64,000 nucleotides of DNA from an uncultured Spirochaetaceae bacterium (GTDB lineage Bacteria > Spirochaetota > Spirochaetia > Sphaerochaetales > Sphaerochaetaceae), in contig CALXYM010000006.1 in NCBI GenBank assembly GCA_944392965.1, forward strand, positions 1-64,000, given 5' to 3'. This document shows, piece by piece, positions 54,648 to 62,776 of the stretch (the stretch's first letter is position 1; each line of letters opens with the position of its first letter). Both the position numbers and the translations under genes were made by a program. The notes beneath the pieces are model-generated. The model was not told where the DNA came from and searched no databases. It saw only the letters and a list, made by a program, of their open reading frames with translations.

Positions 54648-54676
54648 TCGACAATTATATATTATTTTTTTATAGT
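54648..54676 (+). promoter_or_regulatory. Promoter of parA-parB, leaderless
   Basis: TCGACA (54648-54653), a 17-base spacer and TATAGT (54671-54676), then seven bases to the ATG at 54684; no SD. Confidence 0.65.
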
Positions 54677-54683
54677 TAATAAT

Positions 54684-55445
54684 ATGAAAGCTCATAAGAT
54701 CATCTTCTTTAATCAGAAGGGAGGTGTAGGTAAGACTACTACATGTGTTAATTTGGGAGCAGCTCTGGGTGCTCTAGGATATAAGGTTCTCCTTGTCGAT
54801 TTTGATTCTCAGGCGAATCTTACAGGAGCTGTTTCTGGGGATGGACGGAAGAGCACTATCTATCAGGTGGTATCAGGACAGAAGAATGCTGTTGATGCGA
54901 TCCAGAAAACAATATTTGAAAATCTGAGTCTTATTGCAGGTTCTGTAGATACAGCAGGATTGACTGTTGAACTCGTCGATGAGGCTGAGAGGGAGTTCTA
55001 TCTTAAACATGCTCTCAGGGATTTAGATGAGATGTTTGATTATATCCTTCTTGATTGTCCCCCTTCTATTGGACTTGAAACAATGAATGCTCTTGCATGG
55101 GCAGAGTATGTAATTATTCCTTTGCAGTGTGAATATCTTGCAATGGAGGGGCTTAATCTGATTATGAGGACGATTACCAATGTAAAACGTTCTCTTAATC
55201 CTGAGCTTAAAATCATGGGCATTCTTTTTACCATGTACAGTAAGCGTGTCCTTTTGAATCAGGATGTGGTTGACGATGTAAGTGAATATTTCAAGGATCT
55301 AGTATTTAAAACCATCATTCCTCGATCTGTACGTCTTTCTGAAGCTCCTAGTCATGGTATGCCTATCAATGTCTATGATAAGAACAATGTAGGAGCAAAA
55401 GCATATAATGCATTAGCAAAGGAGGTGGTCGAACGTGCCTGGTGA
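54684..55445 (+). CDS. parA: ParA (Soj) chromosome partitioning ATPase
   Basis: 253 residues from the ATG at 54684; a longer frame from 54582 overlaps the promoter and is rejected. The deviant Walker A is FNQKGGVGKTTT, with VLLVDFDSQANLTGA and ILLDCPPSIGLETMNAL. It forms ATP-dependent gradients on the nucleoid that move ParB-parS complexes. It overlaps parB by 11 bases. Confidence 0.95.
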   Translation: MKAHKIIFFNQKGGVGKTTTCVNLGAALGALGYKVLLVDFDSQANLTGAVSGDGRKSTIYQVVSGQKNAVDAIQKTIFENLSLIAGSVDTAGLTVELVDEAEREFYLKHALRDLDEMFDYILLDCPPSIGLETMNALAWAEYVIIPLQCEYLAMEGLNLIMRTITNVKRSLNPELKIMGILFTMYSKRVLLNQDVVDDVSEYFKDLVFKTIIPRSVRLSEAPSHGMPINVYDKNNVGAKAYNALAKEVVERAW

Positions 55446-56409
55446 TAGAAAACATGGGCTGGGAAAAGGTATGGGCTCTCTTCTTTCCGGCTTTGATTAT
55501 GATGCTCAGATGGAGAATATCGTATTAAACGAGGATGAGAGGGAAGAAGCACCTCTTACACCTCCTCCATCACCTGTTATGACAGAGAAAGCAGATGATA
55601 CTGGAGAAAGGGTTATTTATATTAATTTATCTGCAATAACACCTAATCCTAATCAACCTAGGAAAACTTTTGATGATGATTCTTTGAATGAATTAGCAGA
55701 GTCAATTAAGAGTCAGGGAGTTATACAGCCGATAATCGTAGAAGAGTATGCTCCTGGAAAGTATTCTATAATCGCAGGAGAGAGGCGATTCCGTGCAGCA
55801 CAGATTGCAGGATTGAATACGATACCTAGTATAATCAAGAGCTTTGGAGAGATCCAGCGTATGGAAGTGTCTTTAATAGAGAACGTCCAGAGAGAGAATC
55901 TAAACCCAATTGAAGAGGCTTTTGCTTATCAGTATCTTATACAGAAATCTGGATATACCCAGGAGGAGGTAGCACGTAAGGTTGGTAAGTCACGATCAGC
56001 TGTTACGAATTCAATTCGTCTTTTGAATCTTCCTGATACAATAAAGGATGATCTTATCTCCGGCCTAATCACCAGCGGGCATGCCCGTGCTATTCTTTCT
56101 CTTGTTAATCCTTCTGATCAGATGCTTTTACGTAATAAAATCGTTGAGGATGATTTATCTGTAAGGGAGGCTGAAGCTCTTGCAGAGGAATACAATAAAG
56201 GACGTAAGATAATTCAGAAAAAGAAGGAAAAGGGAAAAGATCCTGAAATTCTTCTGGCTGAGGAGAAGTTCATCAATGCCATTGGTGCGAAGGTGGAGAT
56301 AAAGGGAACTCTCAATAGGGGTCGTCTTATGGTCCGTTTCCGTACTCAGAAGGAGCTGGAGAGAATATATGCTTATTTGAGTAATGGAGATGAGCTTTTT
56401 GAAGAATAA
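55435..56409 (+). CDS. parB: ParB (Spo0J) centromere-binding protein
   Basis: 324 residues from a GTG start at 55435; the SD aaaggagg lies inside parA. The CTP-binding motif GERRFRAAQIAGL and the helix-turn-helix 'YTQEEVARKVGKSRSAVTNSIRLLNLP' are plain. The linker-like N-terminus (about 1-60) binds ParA. It recognises the three parS palindromes at 53.8-54.3 kb, only 1 kb away. Confidence 0.95.
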   Translation: MPGDRKHGLGKGMGSLLSGFDYDAQMENIVLNEDEREEAPLTPPPSPVMTEKADDTGERVIYINLSAITPNPNQPRKTFDDDSLNELAESIKSQGVIQPIIVEEYAPGKYSIIAGERRFRAAQIAGLNTIPSIIKSFGEIQRMEVSLIENVQRENLNPIEEAFAYQYLIQKSGYTQEEVARKVGKSRSAVTNSIRLLNLPDTIKDDLISGLITSGHARAILSLVNPSDQMLLRNKIVEDDLSVREAEALAEEYNKGRKIIQKKKEKGKDPEILLAEEKFINAIGAKVEIKGTLNRGRLMVRFRTQKELERIYAYLSNGDELFEE

Positions 56410-56436
56410 TTATTTATGTTATAAGGAATTAATAAA

Positions 56437-57387
56437 ATGGATACATCGAATTTGAAAGATGGACTTTATGCTCTGATATCAACAAGCAAGGGAGATATAC
56501 TTCTTTCTTTAGAGTATAAAAAATGTCCAATGACTGTTTGTAACTTCGTCGGACTGGCTGAGGGTAACCTTAATCTCGATAACATGGGAACTCCTTTCTA
56601 TGATGGACTTACTTTTCATCGTGTGATCAAGGATTTCATGATTCAGGGAGGTTGTCCAAAGGGGGATGGAACGGGTGGTCCCGGTTATCGTTTTCCTGAT
56701 GAGTTCGATCCCTCTTTGAAACATATTGGCCCCGGAATATTGTCAATGGCAAATGCGGGACCTAATACAAATGGCAGCCAGTTCTTCATCACTCATGTCG
56801 CTACCCCTTGGCTTGATGGAAAGCACTCTGTGTTTGGTCATGTCGTAGAAGGTCAGGATGTTGTCAATAAGATAGAACAGAATGACAAGATCAAGAGCGT
56901 GAAGATTCTGCGTGTCGGAGAAGATGCCAATGCTTTTGATACTTCTGGAGTTGCTTTTGATAAATATGTGCAGGATGCGGAGAATGCGATGGCTGAGAAG
57001 CTGGAAAAAGAGAGGCAGGCAATCCTGAATGAGATTAAGAATCGCTATCCAGATGCTGTGAAGACTAAGACGGGACTCATGTACGTCGTTACAAAGGAAG
57101 GTTCTGGAAGTGAGTCCCCTAAATATGGACAGAATGTCACGGTACACTATGAGGGTACTCTTTTAAATGGTAAGGTCTTTGATTCATCTCTTGCCCGTAG
57201 AGAGCCTGCTACGTTCCGAATCGGACAGGTGATTGAGGGATGGAACGAGGCCCTTCAGACTATGAAGAAGGGAGAGAGAAGAACCCTTATAATCCCACCA
57301 GAACTTGGATATGGTGAGTATGGATATCCTGGGGTTATTCCTCCTAATTCATATTTGATCTTTGATGTTGAATTGTTAAGTTTCTAG
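56437..57387 (+). CDS. Dual-family immunophilin: cyclophilin plus FKBP peptidyl-prolyl isomerase
   Basis: 316 residues. Residues 1-165 form the cyclophilin domain ([55 protein letters not shown]). A charged helical linker follows (about 170-215). Residues 225-316 are the FKBP domain ([18 protein letters not shown]; '[20 protein letters not shown]'). There is no signal peptide, so it is cytoplasmic. Such cyclophilin-FKBP fusions (CFBP) are known from a few spirochaetes, Bacteroidetes and protists. Confidence 0.92.
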   Translation: MDTSNLKDGLYALISTSKGDILLSLEYKKCPMTVCNFVGLAEGNLNLDNMGTPFYDGLTFHRVIKDFMIQGGCPKGDGTGGPGYRFPDEFDPSLKHIGPGILSMANAGPNTNGSQFFITHVATPWLDGKHSVFGHVVEGQDVVNKIEQNDKIKSVKILRVGEDANAFDTSGVAFDKYVQDAENAMAEKLEKERQAILNEIKNRYPDAVKTKTGLMYVVTKEGSGSESPKYGQNVTVHYEGTLLNGKVFDSSLARREPATFRIGQVIEGWNEALQTMKKGERRTLIIPPELGYGEYGYPGVIPPNSYLIFDVELLSF

Positions 57388-57395
57388 GAGAAGTT

Positions 57396-58760
57396 TTGAA
57401 AGAGGTTCAAAAACGGTATGTCTGCTCTGAATGCGGACATACTGAATCTAAATGGATGGGACGCTGTCCTGAGTGCAATAGCTGGAATACGTTTGAGGAG
57501 GAGATAGTTAGTAGTCCTAATAAAACAAAGATAGCGGCACCTTCAACGAGTTTAGACAATATCGTAAGGAAGCTCTCTGAGATAAGATCGGATGAGGCTA
57601 TCCGTCTTTCTACTGGATTTGACGAGCTTGATAGGGTCCTGGGAGGAGGTGTGATGCTTCCTTCCTCCGTTTTGATAGGTGGAGAACCAGGGATCGGTAA
57701 ATCGACACTGATGCTTGAGATGCTTTCTTTTCTCTCCACAGCAAACGATGTTCTCTATGTCTCTGGGGAGGAGTCTCCGTCTCAGGTTAAGCTCAGAGGA
57801 GAAAGACTGGGTTTGAATCTTTCAAATATCTCCATATTCTGTGATACAAGGCTTGAGGTTCTCGAAGAAACGCTTGAGAAGCTTTCTCCGAAGATTATCA
57901 TTGTCGACAGTCTGCAAACGCTTTATACGTCCTCTGTTGCTTCAATGCAGGGTTCTCCCAATCAGATCAGAACCTGCTGTCTCATTCTTTCCAACATTGC
58001 TAAGCGACTTGGCTGTTCCATCTTCTTCGTCGGTCATGTTACGAAGGATGGAAGCATAGCAGGTCCTAAGATCGTGGAGCACATGGTTGATACCGTTCTC
58101 TATTTTGAAAGTGCGGAGAATGGAATAAGGCTTTTACGTGCAGCGAAGAACAGGTTCGGGTCTGTAGATGAGATAGGTCTTTTTGAAATGGACGAAAGAG
58201 GTCTCCATGGCCTTAAGGATCCTACTGAGGTATTCCTCTCCAGCCGAGATGAGGATTCTCTTCCTCCCGGAATCTCTTTTACAGCCATAGTAGAGGGTTC
58301 CAGGGCTTTTGTTGTGGAACTCCAGGCTCTTGTTGTCCCTGCCAAGAGTGGATTACAGCGGATATATTCCGATAAGGTTGATGTTGCAAGGGTATCACGG
58401 GTTGCTGCGATCTTAGAGCGGCATACTGATTTGAAGCTTACTGATCAGGACATATATATCAATGTTGCAGGTGGTGTCAGACTTAATGATGTTTCTATCG
58501 AGCTTCCCCTGGCCCTGGCTCTTTACAGTTCCAAGATAAATCGCAGCCTTCCTTCTAAACTGGTGTCATTCGGAGAACTCTCCCTTGCTGGAGAGGTGAG
58601 GAATGTTCCTTTCCTTGAACGTAAGCAGAAAGCCGCTTCTGATCTCGGATTCGAGTTAGTTATCTCTCCTTACATAAAGAACAGGAAGAGTTCTGATACC
58701 ACCATTTTCGTGAAAAGCATAAAAAGCGCCATCATCAGCGCTTTTGGGCTAAAGGGTTAG
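57396..58760 (+). CDS. radA: DNA repair protein RadA
   Basis: 454 residues from a TTG start at 57396 with the SD aggaga. The zinc finger YVCSECGHTESKWMGRCPECNSW is followed by the RecA-like core with Walker A GGEPGIGKST, the RadA-specific KNRFG motif in AAKNRFGS, and a Lon-type C-terminal domain (about 300-454). It processes recombination intermediates. The stop overlaps the convergent CMD gene by 12 bases, with a terminator inside both frames. Confidence 0.95.
   Translation: MKEVQKRYVCSECGHTESKWMGRCPECNSWNTFEEEIVSSPNKTKIAAPSTSLDNIVRKLSEIRSDEAIRLSTGFDELDRVLGGGVMLPSSVLIGGEPGIGKSTLMLEMLSFLSTANDVLYVSGEESPSQVKLRGERLGLNLSNISIFCDTRLEVLEETLEKLSPKIIIVDSLQTLYTSSVASMQGSPNQIRTCCLILSNIAKRLGCSIFFVGHVTKDGSIAGPKIVEHMVDTVLYFESAENGIRLLRAAKNRFGSVDEIGLFEMDERGLHGLKDPTEVFLSSRDEDSLPPGISFTAIVEGSRAFVVELQALVVPAKSGLQRIYSDKVDVARVSRVAAILERHTDLKLTDQDIYINVAGGVRLNDVSIELPLALALYSSKINRSLPSKLVSFGELSLAGEVRNVPFLERKQKAASDLGFELVISPYIKNRKSSDTTIFVKSIKSAIISAFGLKG
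58722..58745. terminator. Bidirectional terminator inside the ends of two convergent genes
   Basis: A perfect 8-bp stem, aaaagcgc (58722-58729) / gcgctttt (58738-58745), with an A-tract before and a T-tract after. It lies within the last codons of radA and just past the CMD stop (58749). Confidence 0.7.
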
Positions 58761-59483
58761 TTCGTCAAGAACTTTTATTGCATTCATTACTTTAGGGTAT
58801 CCCACATAAGGAATGCATTCTGAGGCTGCGGCGATTAGCTCTTTTCTTGTTCTGCCCAGGTTGAGATTTCCTTTTATATGTATCCTAAGCCTTTCCTCTT
58901 TTTCTCCAGAGGAAAGGAGAAGGATGAATGTGATGAGTTCCCTATCTTTCAGAGAGAGACCTTCCCTCGTATAGAAGTCCCCATAGCAGTTCTCGCTTAT
59001 CCACTTATCGATGTGTTCCTCATCTTCTCTTGCCCATTTCTTTAATTCTCCGAATATCTTTTTCTGTATTTCCTCTCCTTTTTCTCTTCTTTCTTCCTCT
59101 TTTACTGTCGTCCTTTTCGTATGGGCAAAATCATGACCTGTTCTATCAAGTTCTTTGTTAGCCTCCCTAAGAAAGTAGAGTATCTCCGATAGTCCTACAT
59201 ATGCCGTGCTCTGATAGATGAGCTCTTTTATCTCCTCTTCCTTTACCCCTGCTTTGAGTGCTCCGCGGAGAACCATATGGAAAGCTTCTCTTCCATTTGT
59301 AGCTATTACGGATGCGAGCGTGATAAGGATCCTGTCTCTGATTTCAAGATCTCCAAACTGTGTGACTTCAAAAAAGGCAAATCGGGATATGATCTCTGCA
59401 AACTCAGGATCTGTCACATCAAGAGAAAGAGCTGATGTGCTGAAAAGTCTTGCCTGGTTATTCTTCATATCTGAAATATTCAT
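58749..59483 (-). CDS. Carboxymuconolactone decarboxylase (AhpD-like) family protein
   Basis: 244 residues with the SD aaggagg. Two tandem CMD-type helical repeats: the first around residues 30-115 (FGDLEIRDRILITLASVIATNGREAFHMVLRGALKAGV), the second around 170-240 (GLSLKDRELITFILLLSSG; LNLGRTRKELIAAASECIPYVGYPKVMNAI). The redox CxxC of AhpD is absent, so an alkylhydroperoxidase activity is unlikely. The product may be a lactone decarboxylase or a protein with another role. Convergent with radA. Confidence 0.8.
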   Translation of the reverse strand: MNISDMKNNQARLFSTSALSLDVTDPEFAEIISRFAFFEVTQFGDLEIRDRILITLASVIATNGREAFHMVLRGALKAGVKEEEIKELIYQSTAYVGLSEILYFLREANKELDRTGHDFAHTKRTTVKEEERREKGEEIQKKIFGELKKWAREDEEHIDKWISENCYGDFYTREGLSLKDRELITFILLLSSGEKEERLRIHIKGNLNLGRTRKELIAAASECIPYVGYPKVMNAIKVLDELTL

Positions 59484-59694
59484 ATGTGTCCTCCTTATGG
59501 AAAATTAAAGCACTGCTTTTGTTTGAATAGTAACTTCATTGGAATAAGCTGGTAAGCTTTAGTTGCATGAAGATTTTGGCAGAAAAGAAAGAGGTTCTTA
59601 TATAGATATAACAGAAAAACGGGGAAAAGTAAAATTTCAGGTTCCCTGTAATAGAGGATGTCCTTTTTAACTGGTAAATTCTTTTCTTTGTAAT

Positions 59695-59700
59695 TATAGT
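59695..59700 (+). promoter_or_regulatory. -10 box of the DUF1275 gene, leaderless
   Basis: TATAGT is followed by seven bases and then the ATG at 59708. The -35 (tggtaa at 17 bp) is weak. No SD. Confidence 0.45.
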
Positions 59701-59707
59701 TGGGTTT

Positions 59708-60364
59708 ATGAAAGACACAACCGTACCAAGTCATCGCTATCATACATTCGTACTTTTAATGCTCTCCGGGGGGTTCATGGGGGCATATTCATATTTTCTG
59801 AAGGGGAGGGTGTTCGCTAATGCGGAGACTGCTAATCTCCTGATTCTTGCCCTCAGCATTGCAGAGAGGAATATTGATGGGGCTGTCTCTGTACTTATCC
59901 CAATAGCTGCATTTGCCATAGGTTCCTTCTTTTCTCAGATGTTTATTGAGAAGCTGAAAGGCAGGTGGATTCCAATACTTTTATGTACAGAGATCGTATT
60001 ACTCCTTTTTCTATCTTTTCTGCCGGATGATACTCCCTTTTCCGTTTTCCATGTTGTTATCGCCGTCATAAGTAGCATGCAGTTCAACAGTTTCAGGGAG
60101 GCCCGTGGTGTTGCGATGTCCACACTCTTTTGTACGGCACATCTAAGGGGGTTCAGTGCCTCTTTGTATACTGCCCTCAGTAAGAAGGATAAGTCAAATT
60201 TTAAACGTTCTATGTATCATCTTGGTCTGATAGCAACCTTTGTTGCAGGAGGAATTCTCTGTGCACTTATTGGAGATGTGATGGGTAGTAGGACCATCAT
60301 GCTCTCCTGTATCCCCCTTCTTTTTGTGTTACAGGAAGTCTTACGAAAAGAAGTAGTTTTTTAG
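59708..60364 (+). CDS. DUF1275 (YoaK-like) membrane protein
   Basis: 218 residues with about six hydrophobic spans. MLSGGFMGAYSYFLKGRVFANAETANLLILAL matches the DUF1275 opening (the first span and the conserved 'TGN' region). 'SMQFNSFREARGVAMSTLFCTAHLRGF' is the third-span motif. Probably a transporter-like inner-membrane protein; the substrate is unknown. Ends at a bidirectional hairpin facing the TraB gene. Confidence 0.75.
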   Translation: MKDTTVPSHRYHTFVLLMLSGGFMGAYSYFLKGRVFANAETANLLILALSIAERNIDGAVSVLIPIAAFAIGSFFSQMFIEKLKGRWIPILLCTEIVLLLFLSFLPDDTPFSVFHVVIAVISSMQFNSFREARGVAMSTLFCTAHLRGFSASLYTALSKKDKSNFKRSMYHLGLIATFVAGGILCALIGDVMGSRTIMLSCIPLLFVLQEVLRKEVVF

Positions 60365-60376
60365 AAATCATGGAAA

Positions 60377-60395
60377 AGGCCAGATCACCTGGCCT
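60377..60395. terminator. Hairpin between the DUF1275 and TraB genes
   Basis: aggccag (60377-60383) / ctggcct (60389-60395) with a 5-base loop. Followed by TTTT on the minus strand and a pyrimidine run on the plus. Confidence 0.65.
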
Positions 60396-60406
60396 CTTCT
60401 TCTCAA

Positions 60407-61597
60407 TTAAAGATTTGCAATCAGCATCGGAAATGCGACGAACGTTCCTATCATGCTTCCTATGGAAGAAAGAAAGAATGCAAGCAGAGCGTGTAGAATC
60501 CTGTTTTTGTACCATCCTTTAAGAGAACCTGCATCATCTGTCATTTTTTCAAAATCCATGACCTTGGGCTTTCTGAAAGTCGCTTCAAGGACTCCAGAGA
60601 GCATTCCGACTCCGAGTACGGGGTTTAGTGCGAAGAATGGGGCTGTTACTGCTGATAGTAAGATGTTTAAAGGATGAGCGAGTGCAAGGACGGATGCGAC
60701 AAGGGTACATCCGGCACAGGCAAGCATCCAGTAAAGGAACATTCTCAGACCTTGATCCCATCCGTTAAGAACGATTCCCAGTACTACGAGGAGGACTATC
60801 AGGGTAGGGACGATATAGGAAAGTGCTTTTGTACCTTTTTTCTTGGCAGGTAGGGTTGTTATTTCCGACACGTCATCTGAAATCTCTCCTTTTTCAAGGA
60901 GTTCCATTGTCCTTATGACGCCACCCATGTGCCCCGCTCCGATTACTGCAACCTTTTTGTGTCCCTCAGCCTTATATATACTTGTTGCAAGATACCTATC
61001 CCTCTCATCGATAAGGACCTCTTTCACTGTTGGAAGCTCCTTAGCGATCTCGTTCAGCATTGATTCAAGAGTATCCTGTTTTTTCAGTTCCTCGATGTCC
61101 TCTTCCGTGATCTTTTCATCAGAGAATGCCGCAGATATAAGGGTCGAAAGGAGTTTGCACTTGTTCCAGAGTGAGGATTTCGCCCAGGCCCTTTTGAAGG
61201 TGACCTGTATTTCTCTGTCGCAGAGGGAGAGTGGAATGTTCTTCTCCTTGGCGATTTTCGCCGCGGTAAGGATCTCCTCACCAGGTTTTATCCCAGTCTG
61301 CTCACCCATCCTTTTCTGAAAGGAAGCAAGAGCTGTGTTTGCAAGGAGGAAGAACCCCCTGCCTTCCTTGAACACCTTTCGGATATCCATGTTCTCCCAG
61401 CTCTGTTTCTCGCTCTTGCTTTTCATCCTGCTTTGATCGAGTTCGATACAGATCCTGTCAGGAGTCTCCTCTTCAATCGTCTTTTCGACGAGTTCAACGC
61501 TTCCACTTGATATATGAGCCGTTCCTATAAGGATTATCTCGTCACCGTTTTCTAGCCTGAGCCTATTGAGGCTCGGCCCTAGATTTTCTATTTGCAT
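60407..61597 (-). CDS. TraB/PrgY-family membrane protein
   Basis: 396 residues. The N-terminal two thirds carry the TraB signature (GTAHISSGSVELVEKTIEEETPDRICIELDQ; 'VIGAGHMGGV' near residue 220). The last third has about four hydrophobic spans (ALSYIVPTLIVLLVVLGIVL onward). It is the family of the pheromone-shutdown protein and of metal-dependent peptidases related to Tiki. No SD; TATATT lies six bases before the ATG, so it is probably leaderless. Confidence 0.83.
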   Translation of the reverse strand: MQIENLGPSLNRLRLENGDEIILIGTAHISSGSVELVEKTIEEETPDRICIELDQSRMKSKSEKQSWENMDIRKVFKEGRGFFLLANTALASFQKRMGEQTGIKPGEEILTAAKIAKEKNIPLSLCDREIQVTFKRAWAKSSLWNKCKLLSTLISAAFSDEKITEEDIEELKKQDTLESMLNEIAKELPTVKEVLIDERDRYLATSIYKAEGHKKVAVIGAGHMGGVIRTMELLEKGEISDDVSEITTLPAKKKGTKALSYIVPTLIVLLVVLGIVLNGWDQGLRMFLYWMLACAGCTLVASVLALAHPLNILLSAVTAPFFALNPVLGVGMLSGVLEATFRKPKVMDFEKMTDDAGSLKGWYKNRILHALLAFFLSSIGSMIGTFVAFPMLIANL

Positions 61598-61603
61598 AAG
61601 AAG

Positions 61604-61633
61604 AATATAACTAAAATTGGCTACTGACTACAA
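61604..61633 (-). promoter_or_regulatory. Promoter of the TraB gene, leaderless
   Basis: On the minus strand: TTGTAG (61628-61633), an 18-base spacer, TATATT (61604-61609), six bases, and the ATG at 61597. Confidence 0.5.
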
Positions 61634-62052
61634 GGGCGGAATGCCTGCATGACACATTCAAGCTCATTTTCCTTGTACAGCCGTACATAAAGAAGATTCT
61701 CTCCTCCCTTTGCCGCTGTTATAGCTGCGAATGTCGTACTCAGAAGCTTTTCCTCACTCAGATCTGGAAACTGCTGGAAGATGTATTTCCCCTCTGGTAT
61801 GGAGGTGTTCTCATCTTCTCTTATCATGGGACTAAGCCCCATTTCTATCCTCTCCTTCTCCTCTTTCGTCAGTGGAGTCTTTGTTCCGGAATCCAACTGC
61901 TTGAGAATACAACCTGAATCCGTATAGGAGAAGGAATAGAGTATGAAGCTATCGCTTCCCTTCGGGGCAAGAAGCATTTTCAGCATAAGGGGATTGAATG
62001 AAATATCCTCTCTTTTATATGTCAGGGGATTGAATAGGGTAAGTTTCTGCAT
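61621..62052 (-). CDS. Hypothetical protein
   Basis: 143 residues, SD ggagag. The start is one base after the stop of the C26 gene. There is no signal peptide, membrane span or recognised family motif; the chain is mixed alpha/beta with a Cys near the C-terminus (RPCSQ). Conserved spacing in an operon with a C26 amidotransferase and a histidine dipeptidase suggests peptide or polyamine metabolism, but this is only context. Confidence 0.6.
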   Translation of the reverse strand: MQKLTLFNPLTYKREDISFNPLMLKMLLAPKGSDSFILYSFSYTDSGCILKQLDSGTKTPLTKEEKERIEMGLSPMIREDENTSIPEGKYIFQQFPDLSEEKLLSTTFAAITAAKGGENLLYVRLYKENELECVMQAFRPCSQ

Positions 62053-62053
62053 G

Positions 62054-62776
62054 TTATCTCTCCATCATCGAAACAAAGAGCCTGAAGATTTTTAAAGCAT
62101 CTTCATCTTCTGCCATCACGAGTGCCTCTGGATGCCATTGGACGGCAAGTATTCCCTTCTCCCTGTTCTCTATGCCTTCTATCAGGCCATCTGGGCTGAA
62201 TGCTACCGCCTCAAGATCCTCTCCGAGTTCCCTTATTCCCTGATGGTGTAGAGAATTTACAGAGAGGCGCTCTTTTTTTACCGCATCATGAAGAAGAGAG
62301 TTCTTCTTTATTTCCACCTCATGAGATACTCCTTCTGGGCTCTCATAACATTTATGTCGGATGCTTTTCTCCTTCTCTTTCTCAACATCCTGATAAAGTG
62401 AGCCGTTGAAGAATACGTTAAGGGCTTGCAGACCCCTGCATATCCCCATTATGGGTTTTTTCTGGGCAAGAGCCTCTTCTATCATCATGAATTGGAAGAG
62501 ATCGTTATTTCTGTTGAAGTCCTTTGTATATTCTTTTGCCTCTTCATTATAAAAGGAGGGGTCGATGTCATTTCCTCCTGGAATGAGAATTCCATCAACG
62601 GCTTTTACAGTCTCTGTTATCGTATCCTTACTAAGTGTGGATGGAATGAGGAAAGGAAGCGCTCCTGCTTTCATCAGAGATGTCGCATACCCTGCGTTTA
62701 TCACATCTGCAGGGTATGTGAATGCACTTGTAGGATTCTTGATGCCATAGCCAAGGACGGCAACTATCTTCCTCAT
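62054..62776 (-). CDS. Peptidase C26 / gamma-glutamyl-GABA hydrolase family (class I amidotransferase)
   Basis: 240 residues. GIPGG-like LIPGGNDIDPSFY, the nucleophile elbow GICRGLQALNV with the catalytic Cys, and VQWHPEAL with His and Glu. This is the family of PuuD, which splits gamma-glutamyl-GABA. It overlaps the PepD stop (ATGA) and is followed one base later by the hypothetical gene. Confidence 0.88.
   Translation of the reverse strand: MRKIVAVLGYGIKNPTSAFTYPADVINAGYATSLMKAGALPFLIPSTLSKDTITETVKAVDGILIPGGNDIDPSFYNEEAKEYTKDFNRNNDLFQFMMIEEALAQKKPIMGICRGLQALNVFFNGSLYQDVEKEKEKSIRHKCYESPEGVSHEVEIKKNSLLHDAVKKERLSVNSLHHQGIRELGEDLEAVAFSPDGLIEGIENREKGILAVQWHPEALVMAEDEDALKIFRLFVSMMER

Noticed and set aside
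58749-59483. AhpD-type peroxidase
   Set aside because: The CxxC redox pair of AhpD is missing in both repeats.
59495-59743. Frames in the gap before the DUF1275 gene
   Set aside because: Low-complexity AT-rich translation with no family motif.
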